Below are positions 1 to 7,129 of a stretch of 18,760 bases of DNA, in pieces. The stretch covers positions 1 through 18,760 of the forward strand of contig DAPV01000091.1 of NCBI GenBank assembly GCA_002502625.1. Direction: 5' to 3'. How positions within the stretch are numbered: position 1 is the stretch's first letter; each line of letters starts with the position of its first letter. The translations under genes were made by a program, and so were the position numbers. The DNA comes from Euryarchaeota archaeon UBA125 (GTDB lineage Archaea; Thermoplasmatota; Poseidoniia; Poseidoniales; Thalassarchaeaceae). Under the pieces are notes generated by a model. That model was not told where the DNA came from, made no database searches, and saw only the letters and a program-made list of their open reading frames with translations.

Positions 1-31
1 CCGTCGCTCTACCTGGCTAAGCTACAGGCCC
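1..31 (-). tRNA. tRNA, 5' part only (runs off the left edge)
   Basis: Read on the minus strand, 31 down to 1 gives a 7-nt acceptor strand GGGCCTG, then TA at positions 8-9, a D arm GCTT-AGCCAGGTA-GAGC, G26 and the first bases of an anticodon stem (ACGG). This is the exact layout of the first 30 nt of a tRNA. The anticodon lies outside the window, so the amino acid cannot be read; a GGGCC acceptor is compatible with several archaeal tRNAs such as Ile or Lys. Confidence 0.8.
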
Positions 32-57
32 ATGGCTAATGCTGGGCCTCCTGCGGA

Positions 58-84
58 CCGAGGGGGGGGTCATAAATCCCTCGG
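58..84 (-). promoter_or_regulatory. Likely tRNA promoter: TATA-like box inside a 7-bp inverted repeat
   Basis: On the minus strand the sequence ATTTATGA (77-70) lies about 40-46 nt before the tRNA 5' end. A start about 25 nt downstream would give a leader of roughly 15-20 nt. The box sits between the arms CCGAGGG (58-64) and CCCTCGG (78-84), which form a perfect inverted repeat. The rest of 32-157 is GC-rich with further inverted repeats (GGCCCA 27-32 with TGGGCC 43-48; GCTAGT with ACTAGC around 90-112). I recognise no known RNA family there. The TATA assignment is inference. Confidence 0.4.
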
Positions 85-157
85 TACCGCTAGTGCACCC
101 AACTAGCACCCTTCACTCACCACTGGTGTTCATGAACCCTACCATCGACAAGAAATT

Positions 158-1561
158 ATGGGGATTAGACCAGAGAGGGAGGTTGAAATTTCACTTAGAA
201 ATTCTTCTACAGTAATCTGGACCGATTCGACCGGAAAAAAAAGGAATATAGTAGTCCCTCCAACTGTATACCCCCCTAGAGAAGATACTACGATGTTGCA
301 TAGAGCTCTTTGCAGAATTAAAGGTTCAACGGGAAGGATGCTAGAAATCGGCACTGGAAGTGGAGCAATCGGTATATCGATGGCAGAGGCAGGATGGACA
401 GTTTGTGGAATTGACATTAATCCTTTAGCAATCGCTTCAGCAAGAGGGAATCATCAAAATTTAGGTATCTTTGAAACTGTTGAAATATCTATAGAAGAAA
501 TAGGAGAAAATTTCGAAAAATCATGGGACGTAATTACTTGGAATACCCCCTATCTGGACTCACCTGAAGGTGACGATGATCGCCTAGGACCATTTGAAGA
601 AGCCGCTCTATCATGGGAAGGAAAACATCCCATCAGAAGGCTTCTAGATATCGCAAATATACCTGGAATGTTAAGTGAAAACGGTTGTATTATTGCTTTA
701 GTTTCGACAAGTAAAGAAACTAATTTTGAGTTAAGTAATGCAATATCAGAAGGTTGGTCAATAAGGACAATTGAAACAAGATCGAATGGAGGTGAGAAAA
801 CCGCAGTTATTGCATTATGGAAAGGATGGAAATGGGAGCCACATTTTCAAAAATCTGTAAGTTCTACAATGGAATTCTTTAACGATGATACTGGAGTAGG
901 AAATTGCATTCTTTCACGAGAACAAACAGCAGGATATGGTAGAAAAAATTCTCCTTGGATTTCTGTAAAAGGTGATCTTACTGGTACATGGAGAATAATG
1001 GGCCCTGAACCACCTAATTTAGACATTCAATCAATACATATGGCTGCTTCGCTAGCAATTTTTAATGCAATTTGCACATGGAATGAAAAGGTGTTTCAAT
1101 CAACAACTTGGACCAATACTAACTGCAATGATTACTCAATCAAATGGCCTAACGATATTTTCTGTTCTTCTACTGGTACAAAGATAGCTGGAATATTATT
1201 AGAGGCGCAATCAAAAGGAAATGAAATTTGGATTTCTTGTGGAATTGGAATTAATTCTAAACCCAGAATTGTTGAAGGGGAAATGAAAGGAGGGGTTTCC
1301 GAAACTGGACTCGAGGGCCTAGAAAAACACGTACATGTTCATCTTACATCATGGTTTGAAAATCATGAAAGAGTCCCTGATGCAGACAAGAATTTCCTTC
1401 AGAGAAGATGGTGGAATGTTGCATCAAATTCACATATTATTGGTAAAAATAAAAAATACAAGAATCAACCATGTGTAGTATCAAAATTACTAGATTCACA
1501 ATTACAGATTTACTCTAAAAGCGGGAAAACGGATTTGTCAGGTATAGACATTGAAGACTAA
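158..1561 (+). CDS. Fusion: HemK2-like class I methyltransferase + biotin-protein ligase (BirA-like)
   Basis: Two enzymes appear in one 467-residue chain. Residues about 1-220 look like an archaeal/eukaryotic HemK2 (Mtq2) type SAM-dependent methyltransferase: VYPPREDT near residue 38, the SAM-binding loop LEIGTGSG (62-69) and NTPY (129-132) in place of the catalytic NPPY that methylates glutamine in release factors. Residues about 230-467 match the biotin-protein ligase catalytic domain: EQTAGYGR (255-262, usual form GRGRxG), KWPND (329-333), AGILLE and CGIGIN further on. The ligase attaches biotin through biotinyl-AMP to carrier lysines of carboxylases, which fits the acyl-CoA carboxylase gene at the right end of this window. 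There is no BirA DNA-binding domain. NTPY for NPPY may mean altered or lost methyltransferase activity. The start is the ATG at 158. The ligase half is the more certain one. Confidence 0.85.
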   Translation: MGIRPEREVEISLRNSSTVIWTDSTGKKRNIVVPPTVYPPREDTTMLHRALCRIKGSTGRMLEIGTGSGAIGISMAEAGWTVCGIDINPLAIASARGNHQNLGIFETVEISIEEIGENFEKSWDVITWNTPYLDSPEGDDDRLGPFEEAALSWEGKHPIRRLLDIANIPGMLSENGCIIALVSTSKETNFELSNAISEGWSIRTIETRSNGGEKTAVIALWKGWKWEPHFQKSVSSTMEFFNDDTGVGNCILSREQTAGYGRKNSPWISVKGDLTGTWRIMGPEPPNLDIQSIHMAASLAIFNAICTWNEKVFQSTTWTNTNCNDYSIKWPNDIFCSSTGTKIAGILLEAQSKGNEIWISCGIGINSKPRIVEGEMKGGVSETGLEGLEKHVHVHLTSWFENHERVPDADKNFLQRRWWNVASNSHIIGKNKKYKNQPCVVSKLLDSQLQIYSKSGKTDLSGIDIED

Positions 1562-2038
1562 TCATTGTCTACGACGCCACTCCCCCCATACCAATAGAAA
1601 TAGACCTAAGATCGCAGGAATTGCCTCCAATGGAAGTTGCCTTTTCACACTAATTTTTACATCAAATTCACCAGAACCAGACACTGCAATATCTAGTGGA
1701 CCGTCTGAAGTTCTAGTAGAGGTCATCGATGTCCAACTTCCATCAGATTCAAAATTAAATACAAGAATTTCGCCTCCTACATCAGCCTGAAAAACACATG
1801 TAGAATTAGATTGAATACATGATTCACCCGGCATTATTGAAATTTCAATTGCGTCATCAGAACCTAAGAAACCAACATCAATACTCATAAGATCAACGAG
1901 ACCTTCATTTTCATCTAAATTGACCTCTTGAGAAGGCACCCATAAAGCCATCAAAATAGTACCTATCAACATTATTGAGCCCATCAAAGATGAAAGGTCC
2001 CAAATGGGGATAGGCTCACTCGTTCCACCCCCTCCCAT
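1562..2038 (-). CDS. Two-helix membrane protein of unknown function
   Basis: This 158-residue protein has a hydrophobic segment near residues 17-36, a middle region of about 95 residues rich in Asp, Glu, Ser and Gly, and a second hydrophobic segment at about 135-153 followed by the positive tail RRRQ. The layout suggests a membrane-anchored loop facing outside. Two cysteines in the middle region (GESC...STC) could form a disulfide. I recognise no family. It lies 32 nt downstream of the Pop5-like gene on the same strand, so the two may be cotranscribed. Its stop codon abuts the stop of the convergent biotin-ligase fusion with no gap. Confidence 0.6.
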   Translation of the reverse strand: MGGGGTSEPIPIWDLSSLMGSIMLIGTILMALWVPSQEVNLDENEGLVDLMSIDVGFLGSDDAIEISIMPGESCIQSNSTCVFQADVGGEILVFNFESDGSWTSMTSTRTSDGPLDIAVSGSGEFDVKISVKRQLPLEAIPAILGLFLLVWGEWRRRQ

Positions 2039-2070
2039 ATTCTGCCCGAATAAATCAAAGGTGATGAATG

Positions 2071-2379
2071 CTATCTTCGAAGTTTAGGTTTGGGTAAGCA
2101 TAGACGATCTCTTACAAGTCTAATTTTCCCTGAAGTAGTAATCGTCTCAAGACGATTATCTGCTTCACAATTGGAAATAAAAATACGGTATTCGGCCAAA
2201 TTAATTCGCACAATTGCTAGATTTTCTCCATTAACAATTTTCAAATCGTACAATTTTGCAGAACTGGAAGGCATAATTTGATTTATCAATGATTTCAAAT
2301 TCTCTCTATCAATTTCTTCAATAGTACGAATACCAACCCAACGTCGCTTTGGACGTTTTGCCTTAGAAGGGGCCCCCAT
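2071..2379 (-). CDS. rnp2: Probable RNase P protein component 2 (Pop5/Rpp14 family)
   Basis: This is a 102-residue basic protein. The arrangement LAIVRINLAEYRIFISNC (about residues 54-71), followed by LETITTSGKIRLVRDRL, resembles the Pop5 family, where a conserved GIVRV strand, an alpha helix and the C-terminal SGTIRKAR motif occur in the same order. Pop5 is a protein subunit of archaeal RNase P, which cuts the 5' leader from pre-tRNA. The N-terminus (KAKRPKRRWVGIR) is strongly basic, as expected for an RNA-binding protein. The length is a little short of the usual 110-130 residues. It is divergent from the membrane-protein gene at 2429. The assignment rests on remembered family motifs and is moderate. 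Confidence 0.55.
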   Translation of the reverse strand: MGAPSKAKRPKRRWVGIRTIEEIDRENLKSLINQIMPSSSAKLYDLKIVNGENLAIVRINLAEYRIFISNCEADNRLETITTSGKIRLVRDRLCLPKPKLRR

Positions 2380-2398
2380 GACCTGTTGAGGGTTGTCC

Positions 2399-2406
2399 GT
2401 TTATTT
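2399..2406 (+). promoter_or_regulatory. TATA-like box for a leaderless start at 2429
   Basis: GTTTATTT lies 23-30 nt before the ATG at 2429, the spacing expected when archaeal transcription begins at the start codon. It supports that ATG over the upstream in-frame TTG at 2393, which would lie before the box. Confidence 0.45.
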
Positions 2407-2428
2407 CAGTCCCCACTATCGGAATCAC

Positions 2429-3547
2429 ATGGAGAGCGGGAATGAGGACTCTTCGATAGAAAGTCCTTGGGACTTAGTAAAAATACTACTCTCTCCGAAA
2501 ACCATTCCCCACGTATTCCTATTAATTTGTGGAACAGGGGTGCTTTTTGCTCTCATTTCAACAATCAATAATGACCCAGGATATGCGGCTATCATTTTTA
2601 CTTCAGCGATGATTTCATACATATTTCTTGGAATAATTGGTAACAAATCTAGTATTAACAAATGGTTGCTTGCAGACAGATACTCTTCATTTCTAACTCG
2701 TTTATTGGGGCCATTGATTTTACCTCTACTGCTAATGAGTATAATTTCTACGATCATCTTGCTTACTATTGCTGGAGACAAAAATATTCGAGATTTATGG
2801 GCCGTTTCTTTGGCATCTCTTTTCGTTTTATGGTCGATTGGACAAGGATTAGCCCTGAAAACCAGTATTCGAGATTTAGTACTTCGATCTAAGTCGAGTA
2901 AAAAATCAGAAATTAAAACACCTACAAGTTGGGATTTTCAACGACTTATTTTGGGTGCATTCATTTTCACTGCAATCATTGGAGTCTTTCGAGGAATAAT
3001 AGTCACAAATTTTATTGGAACAGATTCGGATTTAGTTTCTTGGATGATTTACTACATAGTTTGTTTTTCTTTAATCGCAATTTTCTTACAAATTGCAAAA
3101 GACGGCATTGTTCCATTAGACACCTCATGGACAAAGGGGGATAGAAATAGAGTTCATCGAACAGGTCAACTACTGATTCTCCTCATTGCTTGGCACCTTT
3201 CTAGTGCCTGGTCGAGACTCTTTGAAAATGGGAATAGTGCTATGCTCTTTGAAGAAATTATCTTAGTAATTATCACAGTCGTAAGTGCTGTTTGGGCAAT
3301 GAGTAATCGAAACAGAAGTAGTATCAATTTTATCTCCAAAGACACTGCAATTCTCTGGGCCATAGCTTTTGGTTTTGGATATGCTGGATCGATTACAGTA
3401 ATGTCTGGACTAACAGAATCTCTTCCTATCTTAGGAGATGTTTCTCAAACATTAGGAGTTGGCCATGTTTTGACTGCAATTACTCTACTAATGGGATTCA
3501 AGGGATCTATCTCTCGACCTATAGAATTTAATTCAGAAGAAGAATAA
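2429..3547 (+). CDS. Polytopic membrane protein (about 10 helices), function unknown
   Basis: This 372-residue protein starts MESGNEDSSIESPWDLVK and then has about ten hydrophobic stretches of 18-25 residues separated by short loops, ending in the acidic tail NSEEE. I see no transporter signature, ATPase motif or conserved charged pattern that names a family. The open frame extends upstream to a TTG at 2393, but the ATG at 2429 is preferred because a TATA-like box sits 23-30 nt before it. It ends 4 nt before the stop of the convergent FtsZ-like gene. Confidence 0.65.
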   Translation: MESGNEDSSIESPWDLVKILLSPKTIPHVFLLICGTGVLFALISTINNDPGYAAIIFTSAMISYIFLGIIGNKSSINKWLLADRYSSFLTRLLGPLILPLLLMSIISTIILLTIAGDKNIRDLWAVSLASLFVLWSIGQGLALKTSIRDLVLRSKSSKKSEIKTPTSWDFQRLILGAFIFTAIIGVFRGIIVTNFIGTDSDLVSWMIYYIVCFSLIAIFLQIAKDGIVPLDTSWTKGDRNRVHRTGQLLILLIAWHLSSAWSRLFENGNSAMLFEEIILVIITVVSAVWAMSNRNRSSINFISKDTAILWAIAFGFGYAGSITVMSGLTESLPILGDVSQTLGVGHVLTAITLLMGFKGSISRPIEFNSEEE

Positions 3548-3551
3548 GTAA

Positions 3552-4469
3552 TCATAGTCCAGAAAGAACTGCTATTACTCTTACTTCTCCAGTCATTTCT
3601 TTATCTATTGAAGCACCATAAATTACATTGCAATTATCATGTAGACCTTTAGTAAAAGCTTCAGCAATTTGATCAAAATCACCCAATGAAACCGCATTTC
3701 CTCCCTCGATGTGGAGTAAACAAGCCGCAGCATTTGCGATATCTATTCTTTCTAGAGGGGCATCGAAAGCAGAACTGAAAATCCGATTTGCATCTACTGC
3801 CATACCTTCTCCAACCAATACTGTTGAACGGCCTGCTTGAGCGAGAATAGTACGTAAATCCATCAAATCTAAATTGATAACACCCATTCTAGCCTGAGTA
3901 CGAATAAGGCCAGTTACTAGACTAGAAATCCATCCACCTCCATCTTCCCAGGGAATTCCTCTCTTGATACTTCGATGAGCCAAAGATGAAAGAGAAATAC
4001 CAATAGTTGCATGAGAAGCGGATTCTAATCGTGGTCTCGAAAGTCGTGCCCATCTCATTCTAGATACTTGGTCTTCAAACGGCAAACCTGCAATAGTTAC
4101 GACCAATGCTCCTGCAGATCGTGCTTGTTCAGCAATCCAAACACTAGCACCACCTCCTACTCCCCCGCCTAAAACAGTAGAAATGAGCACCAATTCTGCC
4201 CGGTCTAACATCTTACTAAACACATGAGCATATTCACTCGCCCATGAACTAGACAACTCGGGCATAATCCCTTGATTTACTCCTTCAGGACCTATGTGGA
4301 TAGTGGATGCATTGGGATATTCTTCAAAGGATGAAGAGTCAGAATCTACTAACACTAAATCAGCATAATCTACCATCTCGGAATGAGCTGCTTTTGCCCA
4401 ACGGCATCCAATCCCACCTACTCCTACAATAAGTAAAGCGCCATCATGCATTTTCCCACTAATCCTCAT
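3552..4469 (-). CDS. Divergent FtsZ/tubulin-family GTPase-like protein
   Basis: The 305-residue protein follows the FtsZ fold order. It has a nucleotide-binding start VGVGGIG (15-21), the tubulin signature loop as GGGVGGG (101-107, where FtsZ has GGGTGSG), GALVVTIAGLPF after it, and a T7 synergy loop NLDLMD (199-204) that keeps the NxDxxD pattern needed to trigger GTP hydrolysis in a neighbouring subunit. The C-terminal half also matches, with INLDLMDLRTIL, then GEGMAV, GG...SL and NVIYGASID near the end. Differences from true FtsZ are the changed signature loop (T to V, S to G), a poor T3 loop (no GAGxNP) and no C-terminal tail peptide. It may be a third, specialised archaeal FtsZ paralogue rather than the cell-division FtsZ. 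Its start overlaps the TPR gene upstream by 11 nt; an ATG at 4451 is an alternative. Confidence 0.75.
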   Translation of the reverse strand: MRISGKMHDGALLIVGVGGIGCRWAKAAHSEMVDYADLVLVDSDSSSFEEYPNASTIHIGPEGVNQGIMPELSSSWASEYAHVFSKMLDRAELVLISTVLGGGVGGGASVWIAEQARSAGALVVTIAGLPFEDQVSRMRWARLSRPRLESASHATIGISLSSLAHRSIKRGIPWEDGGGWISSLVTGLIRTQARMGVINLDLMDLRTILAQAGRSTVLVGEGMAVDANRIFSSAFDAPLERIDIANAAACLLHIEGGNAVSLGDFDQIAEAFTKGLHDNCNVIYGASIDKEMTGEVRVIAVLSGL

Positions 4470-4767
4470 ATGTCAAGTATCGTTGATATCGTCGCCTTTC
4501 ATCTCTAGCCCATGCATTATCCGACTCGATTTCAAGAACTTTATCATAAAACTCAACTGCCTTCTCAAATTCAGATAAATATCGTCCATACAGATGACCA
4601 AGATTAGAAAGAACTGGGATACAAACGGGATCATCATTAAGCATCTGAAGAAGTAAATCCTCTGCTTGACCTAAATCCATAGATTCCATTAACGATTCAG
4701 CATTATCTAATTGTTCCAACTGAACATCTGAAAGCCGGTAAGTGTTCTTCCATGCTCGCCCCGCCAT
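4459..4767 (-). CDS. Small TPR-repeat protein
   Basis: This 102-residue acidic, helical protein contains at least one clear tetratricopeptide repeat (SNLGHLYGRYLSEFEKAVEF to EIESDN, roughly residues 53-82) with flanking helices (MDLGQAEDLLLQMLNDDP) that form a second, weaker one. TPRs are protein-binding scaffolds. It has no signal peptide or membrane segment. The gene overlaps the start of the FtsZ-like gene by 11 nt, so translation is probably coupled. A role as partner or regulator of that GTPase is an inference from position. Confidence 0.7.
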   Translation of the reverse strand: MAGRAWKNTYRLSDVQLEQLDNAESLMESMDLGQAEDLLLQMLNDDPVCIPVLSNLGHLYGRYLSEFEKAVEFYDKVLEIESDNAWARDERRRYQRYLTYED

Positions 4768-4907
4768 ACTTGCAGGAGAATAGTGAAGGGGCTTGAACCA
4801 TGCGGATAAATCAACAGAATATATAAGGAAAAATGTCGATATTTTCTTTCTAATTTACAAGCATATATATGCCCCGCGGTCCATCGAAAAAAACACTAGT
4901 TTAGCCA
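4768..4907. promoter_or_regulatory. Divergent intergenic promoter region with a perfect TATA palindrome
   Basis: This 140-nt gap separates the TPR/FtsZ-like pair (-) from the electron-transfer operon (+). It is AT-rich and carries ATATATAAGG (4819-4828) and the perfect 12-bp palindrome GCATATATATGC (4861-4872). The palindrome is symmetrical and could serve as a TATA box in either direction. A plus-strand start about 25 nt downstream (near 4892) would give a leader of about 15 nt before the ATG at 4908. Exact start sites are inference. Confidence 0.5.
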
Positions 4908-5807
4908 ATGTTAATATCCCCTTTTCCAGTCGGATGTAATATGGGCATGGACAGTCCGTGGACTGCACCTATAAGGAGGGTCTTTGCCGTCTGTCTTCTT
5001 GTCATCGTTTTAGCCAATAGTCCGTCTTCAGTTTATGCATGGCCGGGAGGCATCGGTGGCGATCAAGATAACAAGGGTGATGTAGCTATTTCTGGATGTA
5101 CCTGCCACAACGTAGATTCGAGTGAAAGTGTCACAATTATTCTTGATAATGTCCCCACATTGTATACTTCCGGAGAAACATACGAGATGATGATTCAAAT
5201 TATTGGAGGTCCTGAATACCACTCTGGAGGTACAGAATACAGTGCAGGATTCTCGATGAGAGTCTCCTCCGGTATTTTAGGTGCAGGTGAAGGTTCAGAA
5301 GATCATGTCTCTGCAGCTCCTCAAGCATTCAACGGACCTCCGAGCGAAGATCTCCAGTCATTATCACATACAAAATCAGGAGGAAACTTAGAATCAAGAT
5401 CTTGGAACATAATCTGGACTGCACCAGAAGCGGAAAGTGGGCCAATAACAATCTGGCTAGTTGGAAACTCTGTAAATGGCGATGGAGTTCCAGGCCCTCA
5501 AGATATGTGGAATCGACTCTCTGCAGTCATCATCGAAGGAGAAGATGATGGTAATCGAAGAACTGTATTCTCAGGTGATGGCAATATAGAACCCCCTGCA
5601 CCTCCTTCTTCAGGACATACTGACCTTCACCATATGGGAGCGAAATTCAGAGCGCATTGGTTGGGGCTCCTTGGATTTGGAGCAGTAATTGTTGTACTCA
5701 TTTTCTGTGGTTTCTTCCTCCGGTATGGGTTTAGCCGACACTATAAAGGTAGGAGCAATCTGTTAAAGTTGAGAATCAAACATCTGAGGAGAGGTGATCA
5801 ACTGTGA
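4908..5807 (+). CDS. Secreted, membrane-anchored protein with CxCH motif (Reelin-like/choice-of-anchor V-like)
   Basis: This is the first gene of the bc-type operon (299 residues). A signal peptide (hydrophobic VFAVCLLVIVLA, cleavage likely after VYA near residue 45) is followed by WPGGIGGDQDN and GCTCHN (C64, C66, H67). Next comes a beta-rich domain of about 150 residues with the phrase VPTLYTSGETYEMMIQI, and a C-terminal membrane helix (about 250-273) with a basic cytoplasmic tail. The cysteine/histidine motif before a 'P..YtsGetY' beta domain recalls bacterial choice-of-anchor V (Reelin-like) proteins, which often carry CxxCH. Here the spacing is CxCH, so covalent haem binding is uncertain. 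It would sit on the outer face, where a bc complex passes electrons to a carrier. Later in-frame ATGs at 4941 and 4947 are possible starts that keep the signal peptide. Confidence 0.75.
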   Translation: MLISPFPVGCNMGMDSPWTAPIRRVFAVCLLVIVLANSPSSVYAWPGGIGGDQDNKGDVAISGCTCHNVDSSESVTIILDNVPTLYTSGETYEMMIQIIGGPEYHSGGTEYSAGFSMRVSSGILGAGEGSEDHVSAAPQAFNGPPSEDLQSLSHTKSGGNLESRSWNIIWTAPEAESGPITIWLVGNSVNGDGVPGPQDMWNRLSAVIIEGEDDGNRRTVFSGDGNIEPPAPPSSGHTDLHHMGAKFRAHWLGLLGFGAVIVVLIFCGFFLRYGFSRHYKGRSNLLKLRIKHLRRGDQL

Positions 5808-6253
5808 AGACCGACCAAGTTCTTACCTTGCTGCGTGATGTTAAGAGCGGGGCTGTCTCTATTGACGATGCACGTAATGCTCTAGAAGGAGTCTCATTAA
5901 GTGAAGAACAATATGAATCTGCGATAGAACATGGTGTATTTACTAAACCAAAAGTAGGGACTGTTGTTAGAGCGACTATTTCCCCTGCAGCTGAATCTTG
6001 GTTGATGGTCTTATTCTTCATCTGGGGTATTTTTTGGACCACATATTGGTCATTTACTCTTACTTATGGCCTTCTAAATGGATGGGATCAACAACAACTA
6101 GCTTTCCATTTAGGAATGACATTTATGACTCTGATTATGATGGGAATAATCTATCTTCGATTCGTATTACCTGACCTTGTGGTTGTCAAACATAGGCGAA
6201 ATAAGTATATTCCAATCAAAGATACCGATACTTGGAAGAAATATGATGCATGA
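5804..6253 (+). CDS. Two-helix membrane subunit of the bc-type operon, unknown family
   Basis: The 149-residue product has a helical soluble N-terminus (VLTLLRDVKSGAVSIDDARNAL), two membrane helices at about 66-88 and 99-123, and a basic C-terminus (KHRRNKY). It starts with GTG at 5804, overlapping the stop of the previous gene (GTGA) and preceded by GGAGAGGTGA as a ribosome-binding site. The tight coupling on both sides suggests a small subunit of the cytochrome complex. I do not recognise a named family. Confidence 0.7.
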   Translation: MKTDQVLTLLRDVKSGAVSIDDARNALEGVSLSEEQYESAIEHGVFTKPKVGTVVRATISPAAESWLMVLFFIWGIFWTTYWSFTLTYGLLNGWDQQQLAFHLGMTFMTLIMMGIIYLRFVLPDLVVVKHRRNKYIPIKDTDTWKKYDA

Positions 6254-6262
6254 GGTGAAAAA

Positions 6263-7120
6263 ATGAGTCGTAAATTCAAACTCCGTCCTTCTCCAGGAGA
6301 AGTAGATGAAGTTACAACTGGTGGCTCAAGAATGATTGATAGAAGAGACTTCATTCGACATTCGTTCAATAGCGCAGCAGGCGTTATTGCTGCAGCATCA
6401 TTAGGGTCAATCGGATTTGCATCTCTGTTGATGGGAACTGCAGAAACAGATGGAGGAGACTCAGCAGTAAGATTTTGGGTACCATCTGGCGCTGAAGATA
6501 CAGCTTGGTATGGAGATTTACATCTTGAACCTATGACAAAATCTGTTTTTGTAGCAGAAGCAGCAAATTCATCCACTGGAATGGCAGGAGCAGCCGGAGT
6601 TTGGAGTGGCCTCCCTGTCACTGTTATCTACGTCCCTCATGACGAAAATGATGGTACTGCACCTGTAGAGAACAAACCCAGATTCCAATTTGGTGATGGA
6701 TATGATCAATCGGGAGCATACATAGGATATGGAGGAGAAATGGAGGATGATGCTACTTACTCCGATTTGGCAATTCATGACAACATGGTTATTATTTTCA
6801 GTCGCTGTCCGCATTTATGTTGTATTCCAGGATGGCAACTTGTGCCCAACGACTTTACAGCAGATACTTGGTTCCCAGGAGGAACAGACTCTGGAGGAAA
6901 CAAATTGTTCTGCATTTGTCATTCAAGTAGATATGATCCGACGATGATTGAGAAAAATCAAAACCGTAATCGTACGAATGGGACTATGTTCGAATACTTC
7001 GGAGTCAAACTTACTGGCGGGCCTGCTCCTGTTGGTATGCCCCTAATTCCATTTGAAGTGAATGGAGATGTAATTGAAGCGATTCCTACTTATCTTGATT
7101 GGTATACATTCTGTGACTGA
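6263..7120 (+). CDS. Rieske iron-sulfur protein, Tat-exported
   Basis: This is the high-potential [2Fe-2S] subunit of a bc1/b6f-type complex; it takes one electron from quinol at the outer face. The Tat-type signal DRRDFIR (residues 26-32) is followed by a hydrophobic anchor, so the folded protein would be exported and stay membrane-bound. Cluster box I is CPHLCC (C182, H184, C187) and box II is CICH (C217, C219, H220). All four ligands and both disulfide cysteines (C187, C219) are present. Box II lacks the usual proline and glycine (CPCHGS is CICHSS here), and the spacing between boxes is about 29 residues, somewhat long. A Shine-Dalgarno GAGGTG (6252-6257) precedes the ATG and overlaps the upstream stop. 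It sits directly before the cytochrome b gene. Confidence 0.9.
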   Translation: MSRKFKLRPSPGEVDEVTTGGSRMIDRRDFIRHSFNSAAGVIAAASLGSIGFASLLMGTAETDGGDSAVRFWVPSGAEDTAWYGDLHLEPMTKSVFVAEAANSSTGMAGAAGVWSGLPVTVIYVPHDENDGTAPVENKPRFQFGDGYDQSGAYIGYGGEMEDDATYSDLAIHDNMVIIFSRCPHLCCIPGWQLVPNDFTADTWFPGGTDSGGNKLFCICHSSRYDPTMIEKNQNRNRTNGTMFEYFGVKLTGGPAPVGMPLIPFEVNGDVIEAIPTYLDWYTFCD

Positions 7121-7129
7121 GGTGAAAAA

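Noticed and set aside
32..157. GC-rich upstream region considered as SRP RNA, RNase P RNA, 5S rRNA or a second tRNA
   Set aside because: None of the conserved blocks of those RNAs is present (no SRP helix 8 motif, no RNase P core, no T arm), and the size is too small for the first two.
139..417. 92-codon minus-strand frame opposite the methyltransferase domain
   Set aside because: It is antisense to a region with clear methyltransferase motifs and shows no recognisable protein features.
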